This document shows, piece by piece, positions 24,503-32,901 of a stretch of DNA of 64,000 bases. The position numbers and the translations under genes were made by a program. Each line of letters opens with the position of its first letter. Position 1 is the first letter of the stretch. The notes under the pieces are model-generated. The model was given only the letters and a program-made list of their open reading frames with translations, was not told the origin of the DNA and did not search any database. The DNA lies in assembly GCA_905203555.1 (NCBI GenBank), contig CAJKWK010000001.1, forward strand, positions 62,001 to 126,000, written 5' to 3'. The DNA comes from an uncultured Lachnospiraceae bacterium. GTDB lineage: Bacteria; Bacillota; Clostridia; Lachnospirales; Lachnospiraceae.

Positions 24503-27034
24503 TTAGAATCCCTGCTCTGTTCTGCGAATGATGTCATCCTGCAAAGACTTCGATAAAGTTGTAAACAATGCACTGTAGCCTGCCACACGCACAACCAGAT
24601 GCTTGTACTGTTCCGGATGTTTCTGCGCATCCAAAAGTGTTTCTCTGCTTACTACATTAAACTGCATATGGCTTCCCTTCTGATCAAAATAAGAACGGAT
24701 CAGCCCTACAAAATTCTCAAGACCTCTTCTTCCACTCAATGCTGATGGATGGAATTTCTGATTGAACAAGGTTCCGTTTGATGCAATTCCATGATCCAGT
24801 CTGGAAACAGAATTGGCTGCCGCTGTCGGGCCGCTTACATCCTTACCTGCCGATGGTGAAACACCATCCGCAACCGGTGTATACGCAAGTCGTCCATCCG
24901 GTGTAGCTCCGGTCTGTGCTCCCAAAGGAACGTTCGCAGATACCGGATACAATCCTGCCTGGAACTGTCCGCCTCGTGGATTTCGATATTTCAAAAGCGG
25001 CTTTGTATAAGTATATGCCACATCCCTTGCAAACGCATCCACCTCCGGCAAATCATTTCCAAACTTCGGAACTTCTTCGATCATCTCCAGAATCCGTTCT
25101 CCCTTTGCTTTCATCTCCGGTGACTCTGTCGCTGCAACAACAGTCTGAAGAACTGCGGTGATTTCTCTTTCACCAACCTTCTGCCCTGCCGCTTCCATCT
25201 CGCTCACGATCTCACTGGTCATTGCCGCAATATCTTCTTCATTCAGGCCTTTTCCATAATTCACCGTCAACGCCTGTTTCAATTCTTTCATCGTCAGTTT
25301 CTTTTCATCATAAACCAGTTTCTTCACCACATAGAGCGAATCTGCCATATTTGCGACGCCAAATCCCTGCGGTCCGGTAAAGTTGTAGACAGCTCCGCCT
25401 TCCTGAACGGTTTTTCCACTCTTCATGCAGTCATCCACCATAGCCGATAAAAATGGCAGCGGACAACGCTCTGCATGAGCCATATCGATTGCATTGTCAG
25501 CATTTACAAGCAGCTTGATCGCATAATCCATCTGAATCTTATAAGCCCGGTAGAATTCTTCAAAGCTCTGCATATTCTCCACATCGCCAGTCTGCGGTCC
25601 AACCTGAACGCCCTTGTCTTTTCCATTATGGAATGTCAGTTCCAGCGGCCGGCACATGTTGAAGAACGCCGCATCATGCCATCCTTCCGTTTTTCCCGCT
25701 TTCTGCGGTTCTACACAGCCAATGATGTTATAATCACGTGCATCTTCCAGGGTTAGTCCCCGACTCAATAAGGATGGGATGATTACTTCGTCATTATAGT
25801 ATGCCGGAAGTCCGATTCCCGTCCGCGTTAACTCTGCTGCTTTGATCAAAAATTCATGCGGTGTTCCGTTCCACACACGTATTGACAGCGATGGCTGCGG
25901 CAAAAATACATGCATAGAAGCCTGTATGCTCATAAAAGAAAGATCATTTGTCACATCAATTCCTTCGCTGTTTTGTCCGCCTGCGATCAGATTCTGGAAC
26001 AAACTATATCCTGCGAATCCTTCTGCGGATGCAGCATCACGACATTTGTTCAAGTCATTTAACTTCACCCAGATACAATCCATCAATTCCTGAGCAAACT
26101 CTCTTGTCAGTCTGCCGCTGTCCAAATCCTTTTTATAATAAGGATACATATATTGATCGAATCGTCCCGGTGAAATAGAGTGTCCACTGGACTCAATCTG
26201 AAGTAACTGCTGCACAAACCAGAATGACTGGCACGCCTCATAAAAACTGGTTGCTCCTTTTTCCGGAACATTCGCACAGTTCTGTGCTATCTGCAGCAAT
26301 TCCAGCTTTCTGGCCGGATCTGTACACTTCTGCGCCTCACTGAGCGCCAGCTCGGCATACCGTCTGGCATATGTAATGGCCGCATCACAGCTGATCATAA
26401 CCGCCTGTAAAAAGCGTGACTTTTTCTGGTAATCTCCGTCTGCAAGACAAATCTTTGCCAGTTCCTCCTCCGCTTTTTCCTTGATACCTCCAAATCCAAT
26501 CTCCAGAACTTCCCAGTATTTCACTGTGACATGACCGACTCCATTATAGAAATAATTTCCCGGTGTAAAGAGATTGTGTTCCATTGCCAGCAGTGTCTCC
26601 GGCTCCATATAAGCCGTCGCAAGTTCACTGGTCGTCTTTCCCTTCCAGTAAGCGTTCGCCTCTTTAAGTTCCCGCTTTGTCTGCTCAGAAATGTAAAACG
26701 GATCTGCACTTCTTGTTTCAACAGTATCAAACTCCGATTCCAGCCACTCATAAGAAAACTCCGGATATGTCTGACATCCTCGTGGAGCCAGTGTCGTACT
26801 TCCAACAATCAACTCCAAATCCCGGATGACGATCGGAATATTTTCCAAAATATGCTGAAATGCCTTTGCCCTGCGGATTACCATCGGCTCATTCTCTGTC
26901 TGCTTATAAGATTCTGTGATCAAAACGGCTCGTGCCGACTCAATCTCCGGCATCTTCGCATACAGATTCTCAACCAATTTTGAAATACGCTCTGTCTTTG
27001 GAATCTCCGTACTGTCATAGGTATATAACCCCAT
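24503..27034 (-). CDS. Glycyl radical 1,2-propanediol dehydratase (B12-independent)
   Basis: 843-aa glycyl radical enzyme. It converts 1,2-propanediol to propionaldehyde and water by a protein radical instead of coenzyme B12. The active-site loop IIGCVEPQ gives Cys440 and Glu442. The C-terminal radical motif VVRVAGYSALFTTL places the radical Gly at 819. The start is the ATG at 27034, 9-10 nt after AAGGAGA. It is the signature enzyme of the microcompartment and is transcribed from a strong promoter upstream. I see no clear encapsulation peptide at either end. Glycerol dehydratase is the close alternative, but the fucose genes favour propanediol. Confidence 0.9.
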   Translation of the reverse strand: MGLYTYDSTEIPKTERISKLVENLYAKMPEIESARAVLITESYKQTENEPMVIRRAKAFQHILENIPIVIRDLELIVGSTTLAPRGCQTYPEFSYEWLESEFDTVETRSADPFYISEQTKRELKEANAYWKGKTTSELATAYMEPETLLAMEHNLFTPGNYFYNGVGHVTVKYWEVLEIGFGGIKEKAEEELAKICLADGDYQKKSRFLQAVMISCDAAITYARRYAELALSEAQKCTDPARKLELLQIAQNCANVPEKGATSFYEACQSFWFVQQLLQIESSGHSISPGRFDQYMYPYYKKDLDSGRLTREFAQELMDCIWVKLNDLNKCRDAASAEGFAGYSLFQNLIAGGQNSEGIDVTNDLSFMSIQASMHVFLPQPSLSIRVWNGTPHEFLIKAAELTRTGIGLPAYYNDEVIIPSLLSRGLTLEDARDYNIIGCVEPQKAGKTEGWHDAAFFNMCRPLELTFHNGKDKGVQVGPQTGDVENMQSFEEFYRAYKIQMDYAIKLLVNADNAIDMAHAERCPLPFLSAMVDDCMKSGKTVQEGGAVYNFTGPQGFGVANMADSLYVVKKLVYDEKKLTMKELKQALTVNYGKGLNEEDIAAMTSEIVSEMEAAGQKVGEREITAVLQTVVAATESPEMKAKGERILEMIEEVPKFGNDLPEVDAFARDVAYTYTKPLLKYRNPRGGQFQAGLYPVSANVPLGAQTGATPDGRLAYTPVADGVSPSAGKDVSGPTAAANSVSRLDHGIASNGTLFNQKFHPSALSGRRGLENFVGLIRSYFDQKGSHMQFNVVSRETLLDAQKHPEQYKHLVVRVAGYSALFTTLSKSLQDDIIRRTEQGF

Positions 27035-27154
27035 CTTCTTGTATCTCCTTTCCATATGAAATACCGATTCTCGTCTATCACCCTTACGAATACCGGTCTC
27101 ATATTAAATTAACTTTTCAGGAGAAGAAGTTCTCTTCTCCACCCAGTTAACGTC

Positions 27155-27183
27155 ATTATACTCTAGTCCCCTCTTTAAGTCAA
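27155..27183 (-). promoter_or_regulatory. Promoter of the diol dehydratase-activase genes
   Basis: TTGACT (27178-27183), a 17-nt spacer and a perfect TATAAT (27155-27160) on the minus strand. The leader contains a small GGAGAAG/CTTCTCC-type hairpin at 27119-27139. Confidence 0.8.
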
Positions 27184-27199
27184 CGCAAATCCAACACAA

Positions 27200-27275
27200 C
27201 CCAACATTATATTTCCTTATATGTTTTATAACTCAACATAATTCCACGCATTTTATGTTGGTTTTTGTTTAATCT
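27200..27275. promoter_or_regulatory. Cluster of CAACAT/ATGTTG repeats upstream of the dehydratase promoter
   Basis: The 374-nt gene-free gap at 27035-27408 holds two divergent promoters and, between them, several copies of CAACAT or its complement (near 27201, 27233 and 27255). A closely matching AACAACATAAAT stretch lies upstream of the fucA promoter at about 23625-23640. Shared position and sequence suggest binding sites for one regulator of the BMC locus. Confidence 0.45.
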
Positions 27276-27299
27276 TCTTACCTTTTTCCATTTTTCCTA

Positions 27300-27328
27300 T
27301 TGACATCCGTAGTAAAAGAATCCATACT
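27300..27328 (+). promoter_or_regulatory. Putative promoter of the PHP-domain gene
   Basis: TTGACA (27300-27305), a 17-nt spacer and CATACT (27323-27328) on the plus strand, about 80 nt upstream of the PHP start. Confidence 0.5.
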
Positions 27329-27408
27329 ATAGAAGAGATAGATTTCTTAATAAAGTACTTAACGATAATCATAATTGATAATTATAAAGGAAAGGATGCG
27401 CCGATTCT

Positions 27409-28131
27409 ATGGGATTTGTTAAGCTGGACATACATACACATACGATTGCCAGCGGTCATGCCTCTACCGCTACCATTACGGATATGGCAAAAGCTGCTGC
27501 CGCTAACAACTTAACACTGCTTGGGATTTCCGATCATGGACCTGCCACTCTGGGTGGTGGACGGACCTCCTATTTCCGCAGCCTTTCTTACGCCCCTAAG
27601 GTTCGCCTTGGAATCGAAATGCTCTACGGCGCAGAAACCAATATTTTAAACAATCAGGGGAAACTGGATCTGGAGGACTCGATTCTAAAAGGACTGGATT
27701 ATGTCATTGCCAGCGTACATCCCCCTACTAAAAAACCAGGTTCCATCGATGAAAACACAACAGCCTATATCCAAGCCATGAAGAATCCTTATGTTTGTGT
27801 TATCGGACATTGTGATGATGAACGATATCCGATCGATCACCTCGCACTGGTACGTGCCGCAATAGAACATCATGTATTATTGGAAATCAATAACAGCTCT
27901 CTGCGTCCGGATGGATACCGCGGAGATACCCGATTTAATGACTTGATGATTTTAAATCTTTGCAAGCACTTTCAGCATCCTGTTCTTTTCTCAAGCGACA
28001 GTCATGGAACCAGACACGTCGGAGACTGCACTTATGCACAAGAACTTGCAAGACTTGCAGAGATGCCGGACGAACTCATTTTGAATTATTCACCGGGAAA
28101 GCTCCGAAGTTTTCTTGCCGAAAAAAAATAA
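27409..28131 (+). CDS. PHP-domain phosphatase/hydrolase (YcdX-like)
   Basis: 240-aa metal-dependent hydrolase of the PHP superfamily. Metal ligands are visible in LDIHTHTIASGHAS, GISDHGPATLG, IEMLYGAE, VIASVHPP, GHCDDERY and FSSDSHGTRHVG, the order expected for a trinuclear zinc site as in E. coli YcdX. The in vivo substrate is unknown; phosphate monoesters are likely. The start ATG at 27409 has only a distant GGAAAGG site ~13 nt upstream. An earlier ATG at 27396 is out of frame and stops after eight codons. It is divergent from the BMC dehydratase and ends at its own terminator. Confidence 0.88.
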   Translation: MGFVKLDIHTHTIASGHASTATITDMAKAAAANNLTLLGISDHGPATLGGGRTSYFRSLSYAPKVRLGIEMLYGAETNILNNQGKLDLEDSILKGLDYVIASVHPPTKKPGSIDENTTAYIQAMKNPYVCVIGHCDDERYPIDHLALVRAAIEHHVLLEINNSSLRPDGYRGDTRFNDLMILNLCKHFQHPVLFSSDSHGTRHVGDCTYAQELARLAEMPDELILNYSPGKLRSFLAEKK

Positions 28132-28140
28132 TAACAAAAT

Positions 28141-28206
28141 AAAAAGCAGCCATTTCCCCGCACAGACAACTTATTCTGTCTGTCGTTAAGAAACGGTTGC
28201 TTTTTT
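28141..28206. terminator. Bidirectional terminator between PHP and fructokinase genes
   Basis: AAAAAGCA (28141-28148) pairs with TGCTTTTT (28198-28205), with an inner 7-bp hairpin ACAGACA/TGTCTGT and A/T runs on the two sides. It serves the convergent genes ending at 28131 and 28213. Confidence 0.8.
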
Positions 28207-28212
28207 GTGTTC

Positions 28213-29172
28213 TTATTTTCCAAGCAGCTGCTCTACTTCTAAACGTTCCGGCATCGAACGAATCGCACCCTTACGAGTGGTTACAATCGCAGCAGCCGCA
28301 TTGGAAAACGCCAGCAATTCTTTCAGCTGTACTTCTGTCAGATTTTCAAAATCATGTTCTAACAGGTAATTCAATGAACTTCCGCCAAAAGTATCTCCTG
28401 CTCCGGTTGTTTCAATTGTTTTTACCGCAAAACCACCTTGTTCCACGCGCATTCCCTTATAATATGCACGACTTCCTTCTTTCCCCATTGTCAAAAGAAT
28501 CAACGGAATCTGATATTTTTCCTGCAGATACCGGATGCCCTCATCATAATCTTCCTTGCCGGACACAAACTGAATTTCATTGTCCGAAATCTTTAAAATA
28601 TCACACTGACCAAAACCATATTCCATCTGCTCTTTTACCAACTCCAAAGAGCTCCATAACGGCGGTCTCAAATTCGGGTCAAAAGAAATCAGCGCCCCAC
28701 TTTCTTTTGCCGCTTTTACTGCTTTCTTTGTAGCCGCTCTCACCCCTTCATGCGTCATAGACAAAGTCCCAAAATGAAATACCTTCGCTTGAGCAACAAA
28801 ATCTGTATCGATATCTTCCTCCGTCAACATCATATCCGCCCCCGGATTACGGTAAAAAGAAAACTCCCGATCTCCATCCGGAAATGTATGAACAAATGCA
28901 AGCGTTGTGTTCACCTCTTCATCCTCAAACAAATGAGACGTATCAATCCCTACGTCATTTAATGTATTGCGCAGCAGTGTACCAAACTGGTCTTTTCCTA
29001 CTTTGCCGATAAATGCTGTCTTTTTCCCCATTTTGTTCAGGAGTGACAGCACATTGCCCGGAGCGCCGCCCGGACACGCCTCAAAGAGTTGATTTCCTTG
29101 CTCGCTCTGTCCATTCATGGTAAAGTCAATCAGCAGCTCTCCCATTGCGATCACATCATATCTCTTCTCCAT
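28213..29172 (-). CDS. PfkB-family sugar kinase, fructokinase-like
   Basis: 319-aa ribokinase-family kinase. It has MGELLIDFT at the start, PGGAPGNV (sugar-binding) at residues ~35-42, and the catalytic ATP-site motif TTGAGDTFGGSSL near the C-terminus, with Asp as the base. The sequence best fits ScrK-type fructokinases, which phosphorylate fructose to fructose-6-P. The start is ATG at 29172, 8 nt after GGAGG. It stands alone on the minus strand, 77 nt from the CobW-like gene. No sucrose or fructan genes are nearby, so specificity is tentative. Confidence 0.82.
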   Translation of the reverse strand: MEKRYDVIAMGELLIDFTMNGQSEQGNQLFEACPGGAPGNVLSLLNKMGKKTAFIGKVGKDQFGTLLRNTLNDVGIDTSHLFEDEEVNTTLAFVHTFPDGDREFSFYRNPGADMMLTEEDIDTDFVAQAKVFHFGTLSMTHEGVRAATKKAVKAAKESGALISFDPNLRPPLWSSLELVKEQMEYGFGQCDILKISDNEIQFVSGKEDYDEGIRYLQEKYQIPLILLTMGKEGSRAYYKGMRVEQGGFAVKTIETTGAGDTFGGSSLNYLLEHDFENLTEVQLKELLAFSNAAAAIVTTRKGAIRSMPERLEVEQLLGK

Positions 29173-29249
29173 TTTCCATACCTCCATTTTCATTTCTACT
29201 GAACGATTTTCTTTGGCTGATTATATTTTCCAAGCCCCAATAACAACCT

Positions 29250-30203
29250 CTAATTGAAATATACCAAATCCGGAATTGCCTCTGCCTCTTCAATAAACTC
29301 TGCTTCCAACACCGGACCGCTGCCATGGTACATGGCGAGATTTTCATACCGAACCTTTGCCCGGATTTTCACCCACTGCCCCACTTTCAATTTCGGTGCA
29401 TACGAACTTTTGCAAATATATCCCAGAAATGTCGTATCATCCGCACAACAGGTCATCGCCATGCGTCCCGGGAAAAACAACTTGGATGGAAAACTTTTCG
29501 GTTTTAGCACGCGTGCCGTATACTCTACAACTTTTCCCCGGTATTTCTCTTGATTTTCCATAACATCAACGTACCAGATTCCATAGTCTTCCGGACGAAT
29601 CTGGATTACAGGCGCATTCATGTCATAAGGAACATCATCTTGAAAAATATTTTCAATTTCCCCCTCTTCATCCTCAAAAATCACCTCTGCCTGCGGACTT
29701 ACCACTTTGACACTTCTGCGATACCCCGCCAGCGGTTTAAGATCTGTACATCGATTAAAAAGTACCATCTCTGCTCCTCGAACCATTTCAACAAAAAGCG
29801 GTTTCAAATTTGTCAGATACATCTGAAATGTACTTGCATCCACAGTCGTCAGTTTCTGTTCAATCCCCCATCCTGCCGGAAGCTGTAGCATTTCAAAATC
29901 ACTGACTTTCCACATGCCGTTGTATTCCACAACAACTCGTTCCGGACGATATTTGATATCCAATTCCAACAGATACTCTTCTGTTAACTCTTCCTGACTG
30001 TCTACCGTTTCTATTACAACATTATATCGTTTTAATTCTTCGGCATCATACTCCCCTTCCCCTTCTTCACAAAGTAATAAAAGGGTTGTTCCGTCAATCT
30101 GGAAATAATCCTGTTTCAAAGTAAAGTCCAAAAATTGCGTCTTACCGCTATCTAAAAATCCCGTCATCAAGTATACCAATACATCCGGCTGACTCATAGT
30201 CAT
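29250..30203 (-). CDS. CobW-like GTPase fused to a DUF1980/YcgQ-like C-terminal domain
   Basis: 317-aa protein. The N-terminal ~180 residues are a P-loop GTPase of the CobW group (LMTGFLDSGKTQFL, then VVVEYNGMWK and VLFNRCT). The C-terminal ~100 residues (GKVVEYTARVLKPKSFPSKL, then RMAMTCCADDTTFLGYICKS) resemble the YcgQ/TIGR03943 domain, with a conserved Cys pair before two Asp. In other Firmicutes that domain is joined to a membrane protein next to a permease. Here it is joined to the GTPase. It is 17 nt downstream of the His-rich GTPase and co-transcribed. A metal-handling role is inferred, not shown. Confidence 0.78.
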   Translation of the reverse strand: MTMSQPDVLVYLMTGFLDSGKTQFLDFTLKQDYFQIDGTTLLLLCEEGEGEYDAEELKRYNVVIETVDSQEELTEEYLLELDIKYRPERVVVEYNGMWKVSDFEMLQLPAGWGIEQKLTTVDASTFQMYLTNLKPLFVEMVRGAEMVLFNRCTDLKPLAGYRRSVKVVSPQAEVIFEDEEGEIENIFQDDVPYDMNAPVIQIRPEDYGIWYVDVMENQEKYRGKVVEYTARVLKPKSFPSKLFFPGRMAMTCCADDTTFLGYICKSSYAPKLKVGQWVKIRAKVRYENLAMYHGSGPVLEAEFIEEAEAIPDLVYFN

Positions 30204-30220
30204 CTCTCCTCTTCTATCTT

Positions 30221-31288
30221 TTACACTTCAAATAATTCTGCCAGTTTTTCTTCTTTCAACCTGGATCCAATCACACATATTCTGCCTGTATACTCCGGCG
30301 CCCCACTTCGCACTTCATATTCTCCCGGTACCATATCAAAATAAATCCATTCGCCCGTTTCTCCGGCAACCATTCCTTTTGCACGTAAAATTGTACCAAA
30401 CGAATCATCCTGTTCCATTGTACAAAGGATTTTCTCCATTTGTTCTTTCGTATATGTTTTCGCTGTCTCACAGCCCCAACTTGTAAATACATCGTCTGCG
30501 TGATGATGCTCATGATGGTGCTCATGATGATGGTCGTGGCCGCAGTCGCAGTGCTCTTCATGTTCATGATGATGCTCGTGATGATGGTCATGGCCGCAGT
30601 TGCAGTGCTCCTCATGCTCATGATGGTGTTCGTGATGATGCTCCCCGCATACCGGACATACAATCTCTGCCAGCAATTCTTCCTCCAACGACTTACACCC
30701 CTCCATCGTTTCCAATAATTTCTTTCCGGAAAGCTGTCCGATCGGAGTTGTGATAATTGGCGCCTTCTCATTTAATCCACGCAAAATCGCTACACTTTCT
30801 TCAACCTTTTCCTGTTTCGCCTTATCCGTTCTGCTGAGAATAATCGCTCCGGCATAAGCTATCTGATTGCTGAAAAACTCTCCAAAATTTTTGCTGTAAA
30901 TTCTACATTTTGTCACATCCACAACTGTTGTAAAACTATTTAATTCTGCGTCAATTTCTGTCTGTACATCCTGCACCGCCTTGATGACATCTGATAACTT
31001 TCCCACACCGGATGGTTCAATCAAGATTCTGTCCGGATGATACGTATCTACCACTTCTTTCAATGATTTTCCAAAATCTCCTACCAGAGAGCAACAAATA
31101 CATCCCGAATTCATTTCCCGGATTTCAATTCCGGAATCCTTCAAAAAGCCACCGTCAATTCCAATTTCTCCAAATTCATTCTCAATTAAAACAACCTGTT
31201 CACCCAAAAAGGCTTCCTGCAGCATTTTTTTAATAAACGTTGTTTTTCCCGCTCCCAAAAAGCCGGATATAATATCAATCTTTGTCAA
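30221..31288 (-). CDS. CobW/ZNG-family metallochaperone GTPase with His-rich insert
   Basis: 355-aa G3E GTPase. The P-loop GFLGAGKT is at residues 9-16, the metal-binding CICC at 63-66 (family CxCC motif), and SRTDKA is the guanine-specificity motif. Between the GTPase and C-terminal CobW domains (about residues 213-270) is a tandem-repeat stretch of His, Glu and Cys (HHHEHHHEHEEHC then CGHDH, twice), expected to store or sense zinc, nickel or cobalt. Translation starts at TTG 31288, with AGGAGG 8 nt upstream. It is the first gene of a two-GTPase operon and probably inserts metal into client enzymes. Confidence 0.9.
   Translation of the reverse strand: MTKIDIISGFLGAGKTTFIKKMLQEAFLGEQVVLIENEFGEIGIDGGFLKDSGIEIREMNSGCICCSLVGDFGKSLKEVVDTYHPDRILIEPSGVGKLSDVIKAVQDVQTEIDAELNSFTTVVDVTKCRIYSKNFGEFFSNQIAYAGAIILSRTDKAKQEKVEESVAILRGLNEKAPIITTPIGQLSGKKLLETMEGCKSLEEELLAEIVCPVCGEHHHEHHHEHEEHCNCGHDHHHEHHHEHEEHCDCGHDHHHEHHHEHHHADDVFTSWGCETAKTYTKEQMEKILCTMEQDDSFGTILRAKGMVAGETGEWIYFDMVPGEYEVRSGAPEYTGRICVIGSRLKEEKLAELFEV
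30500..30645. repeat. In-frame tandem repeat coding the His/Glu/Cys-rich metal-binding stretch
   Basis: Two near-identical units of about 63 nt plus partial units built from repeated CATCAT/GAGCAT codons. They encode alternating HHHEH and C[N/D]CGHDH motifs within the GTPase at 30221-31288. Repeat number may vary between strains by slippage. Confidence 0.75.
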
Positions 31289-31319
31289 TGTAACCGCCTC
31301 CTATTATCTGGTTCTTTCA

Positions 31320-32072
31320 TTATTTTAACTCCAGCACCACCGGACAGTGATCTGAGCCATATACATCTGTTAAAATTTCTGCATCCTTCAATCTGTCTTT
31401 CAATACTTCTGATACACAGAAATAATCGATTCTCCACCCGGCATTTTTTTCTCTTGCCTTAAATCGATAAGACCACCAGGAATACGCCCCTTCCTTATCC
31501 GGATAAAAATATCGAAATGTATCAATAAATCCAGCGTCGAGAAGTTCTGTAAACTTTCCTCTTTCTTCATCCGTAAATCCGGCATTTTTCCGATTTGTTT
31601 TTGGATTTTTCAAATCAATTTCCTGATGCGCTACATTCATATCTCCGGTAACAATAACCGGCTTTGTCTCCTCTAGTTTCTTAAGATATGCCCGAAAATC
31701 ATCTTCCCAGCGCATTCTGTAATCCAACCGTTTCAATCCGTCCTGCGAATTTGGCGTATACACCGTCACAAAATAAAATGTTTCAAACTCACAGGTGATC
31801 ACACGACCTTCCTGATCATGTTCCTCAATGCCAATCCCATTCACTACACGAATCGGTTTTTCTTTCGTAAATACTGCCGTTCCGGAATACCCCTTGCGAA
31901 CTGCATAGTTCCAATATTGGTAATAACCTTCCAGCTCTAACTCCAACTGCCCTTCCTGCATCTTTGTTTCCTGCAGGCAAAAAATATCTGCATTAATTTC
32001 TCGAAAAGAATCCAAAAACCCTTTTTGCACACAGGCTCGAATTCCATTCACATTCCACGACACCAATTTCAT
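31320..32072 (-). CDS. xth: Exodeoxyribonuclease III / AP endonuclease
   Basis: 250-aa DNA repair nuclease of the ExoA/XthA family that cuts at abasic sites. Catalytic motifs in order: LVSWNVNGIRA, FCLQETKMQ (metal-binding Glu), GYSGTAVF, TGDMNVAHQEIDL, and SDHCPVVLEL at the C-terminus (catalytic Asp-His). Length fits the family. The start is ATG at 32072, with GGAGG 7 nt upstream; the TTG two codons earlier lies next to that site. It lies 27 nt downstream of the truA-like gene, so the two may be co-transcribed. Confidence 0.95.
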   Translation of the reverse strand: MKLVSWNVNGIRACVQKGFLDSFREINADIFCLQETKMQEGQLELELEGYYQYWNYAVRKGYSGTAVFTKEKPIRVVNGIGIEEHDQEGRVITCEFETFYFVTVYTPNSQDGLKRLDYRMRWEDDFRAYLKKLEETKPVIVTGDMNVAHQEIDLKNPKTNRKNAGFTDEERGKFTELLDAGFIDTFRYFYPDKEGAYSWWSYRFKAREKNAGWRIDYFCVSEVLKDRLKDAEILTDVYGSDHCPVVLELK

Positions 32073-32099
32073 CTGCAATCCTCCATTCCTTTCCGCATT

Positions 32100-32858
32100 T
32101 TATATAGCACGCAATTCTTTTTCATCATAGAATACTTGTTTCATGCACAAACCATTCGCCGGTGCCAAAAAACCGGCATCTGCACGTACCCCCGGCCGCA
32201 AAAGACGCTCTATACTTTCCAAAGACCGTTCGCCGTTTCCGACTTCCAGCAAGGTTCCCGTTAAAATGCGAACCATATGATACATGAACCCACTCCCCTT
32301 ATATATAATCTTTACCAAATCTCCATCTTCTAATATCTCAATTTGATAAATACGTCTTCTGCCCGAATGTTCATCCAAACGGTCAGTAAATGCAGTAAAG
32401 TCATGGGTTCCTGTCAAAATCCGAGCCACCTTCCGCATCTGGTGGATATCTAGTTTTTTCGGATAATGATATCTGTATTTTCTAAAAAACACGTTTGCCC
32501 GTTCTCCGGTATCTATGCAATATTCGTAACACTTTCCACATGCACTATACCTGGCATGAAATGTATTTTTCATCAGTTTTACTTCCAGCACTCTGATGTC
32601 TTCCGGTAATTTCTGATTTAACTTATCTCGAAACTCCTCCGTTTCAATCTTTCCGGACAACTGGATGCTTGCCACCTGACCTGCGGCATGAACGCCTCCG
32701 TCTGTCCTCCCCGCTCCTTGAACTTCCACAGAATATCCTGCCAAATCACTGATCTGCTTTTCCAATATTCCTTGTATTGTCAATTCCGTATCCGGCTGTC
32801 TCTGCCATCCTCGAAACCGGGAACCGTCATACATAATCGTCAACTGATATGTCCTCAT
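32100..32858 (-). CDS. truA: tRNA pseudouridine synthase A paralogue 1
   Basis: 252-aa TruA-family enzyme that isomerises uridines 38-40 in the tRNA anticodon arm. The catalytic Asp lies in GAGRTDGGVHAAGQ (about residue 53), and DFTAFTDR and GSGFMYHMVRILTGTLLEVG are family landmarks. It is one of two truA genes in the window. This one has GRTDGGVHA where the other (59269-60048) has the more usual SRTDSGVHA. Start ATG at 32858 overlaps an AT-rich leader with a weak AGGAAG site. It is encoded beside exonuclease III and the peptide transporter. Confidence 0.9.
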   Translation of the reverse strand: MRTYQLTIMYDGSRFRGWQRQPDTELTIQGILEKQISDLAGYSVEVQGAGRTDGGVHAAGQVASIQLSGKIETEEFRDKLNQKLPEDIRVLEVKLMKNTFHARYSACGKCYEYCIDTGERANVFFRKYRYHYPKKLDIHQMRKVARILTGTHDFTAFTDRLDEHSGRRRIYQIEILEDGDLVKIIYKGSGFMYHMVRILTGTLLEVGNGERSLESIERLLRPGVRADAGFLAPANGLCMKQVFYDEKELRAI

Positions 32859-32901
32859 CTATTTTCTCTTCCTATTATCCTATCTGCTAGCAACATTGTG
32901 T

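Noticed and set aside
30500..30645. Possible CRISPR or satellite array
   Set aside because: The repeated units are in frame with the GTPase gene, encode a His/Glu/Cys motif and have no unique spacers.
29250..31288. CobW genes as part of cobalamin synthesis for a B12-dependent diol dehydratase
   Set aside because: The dehydratase here is a glycyl radical enzyme, no cob genes are nearby, and most CobW-family GTPases serve zinc or other metals.
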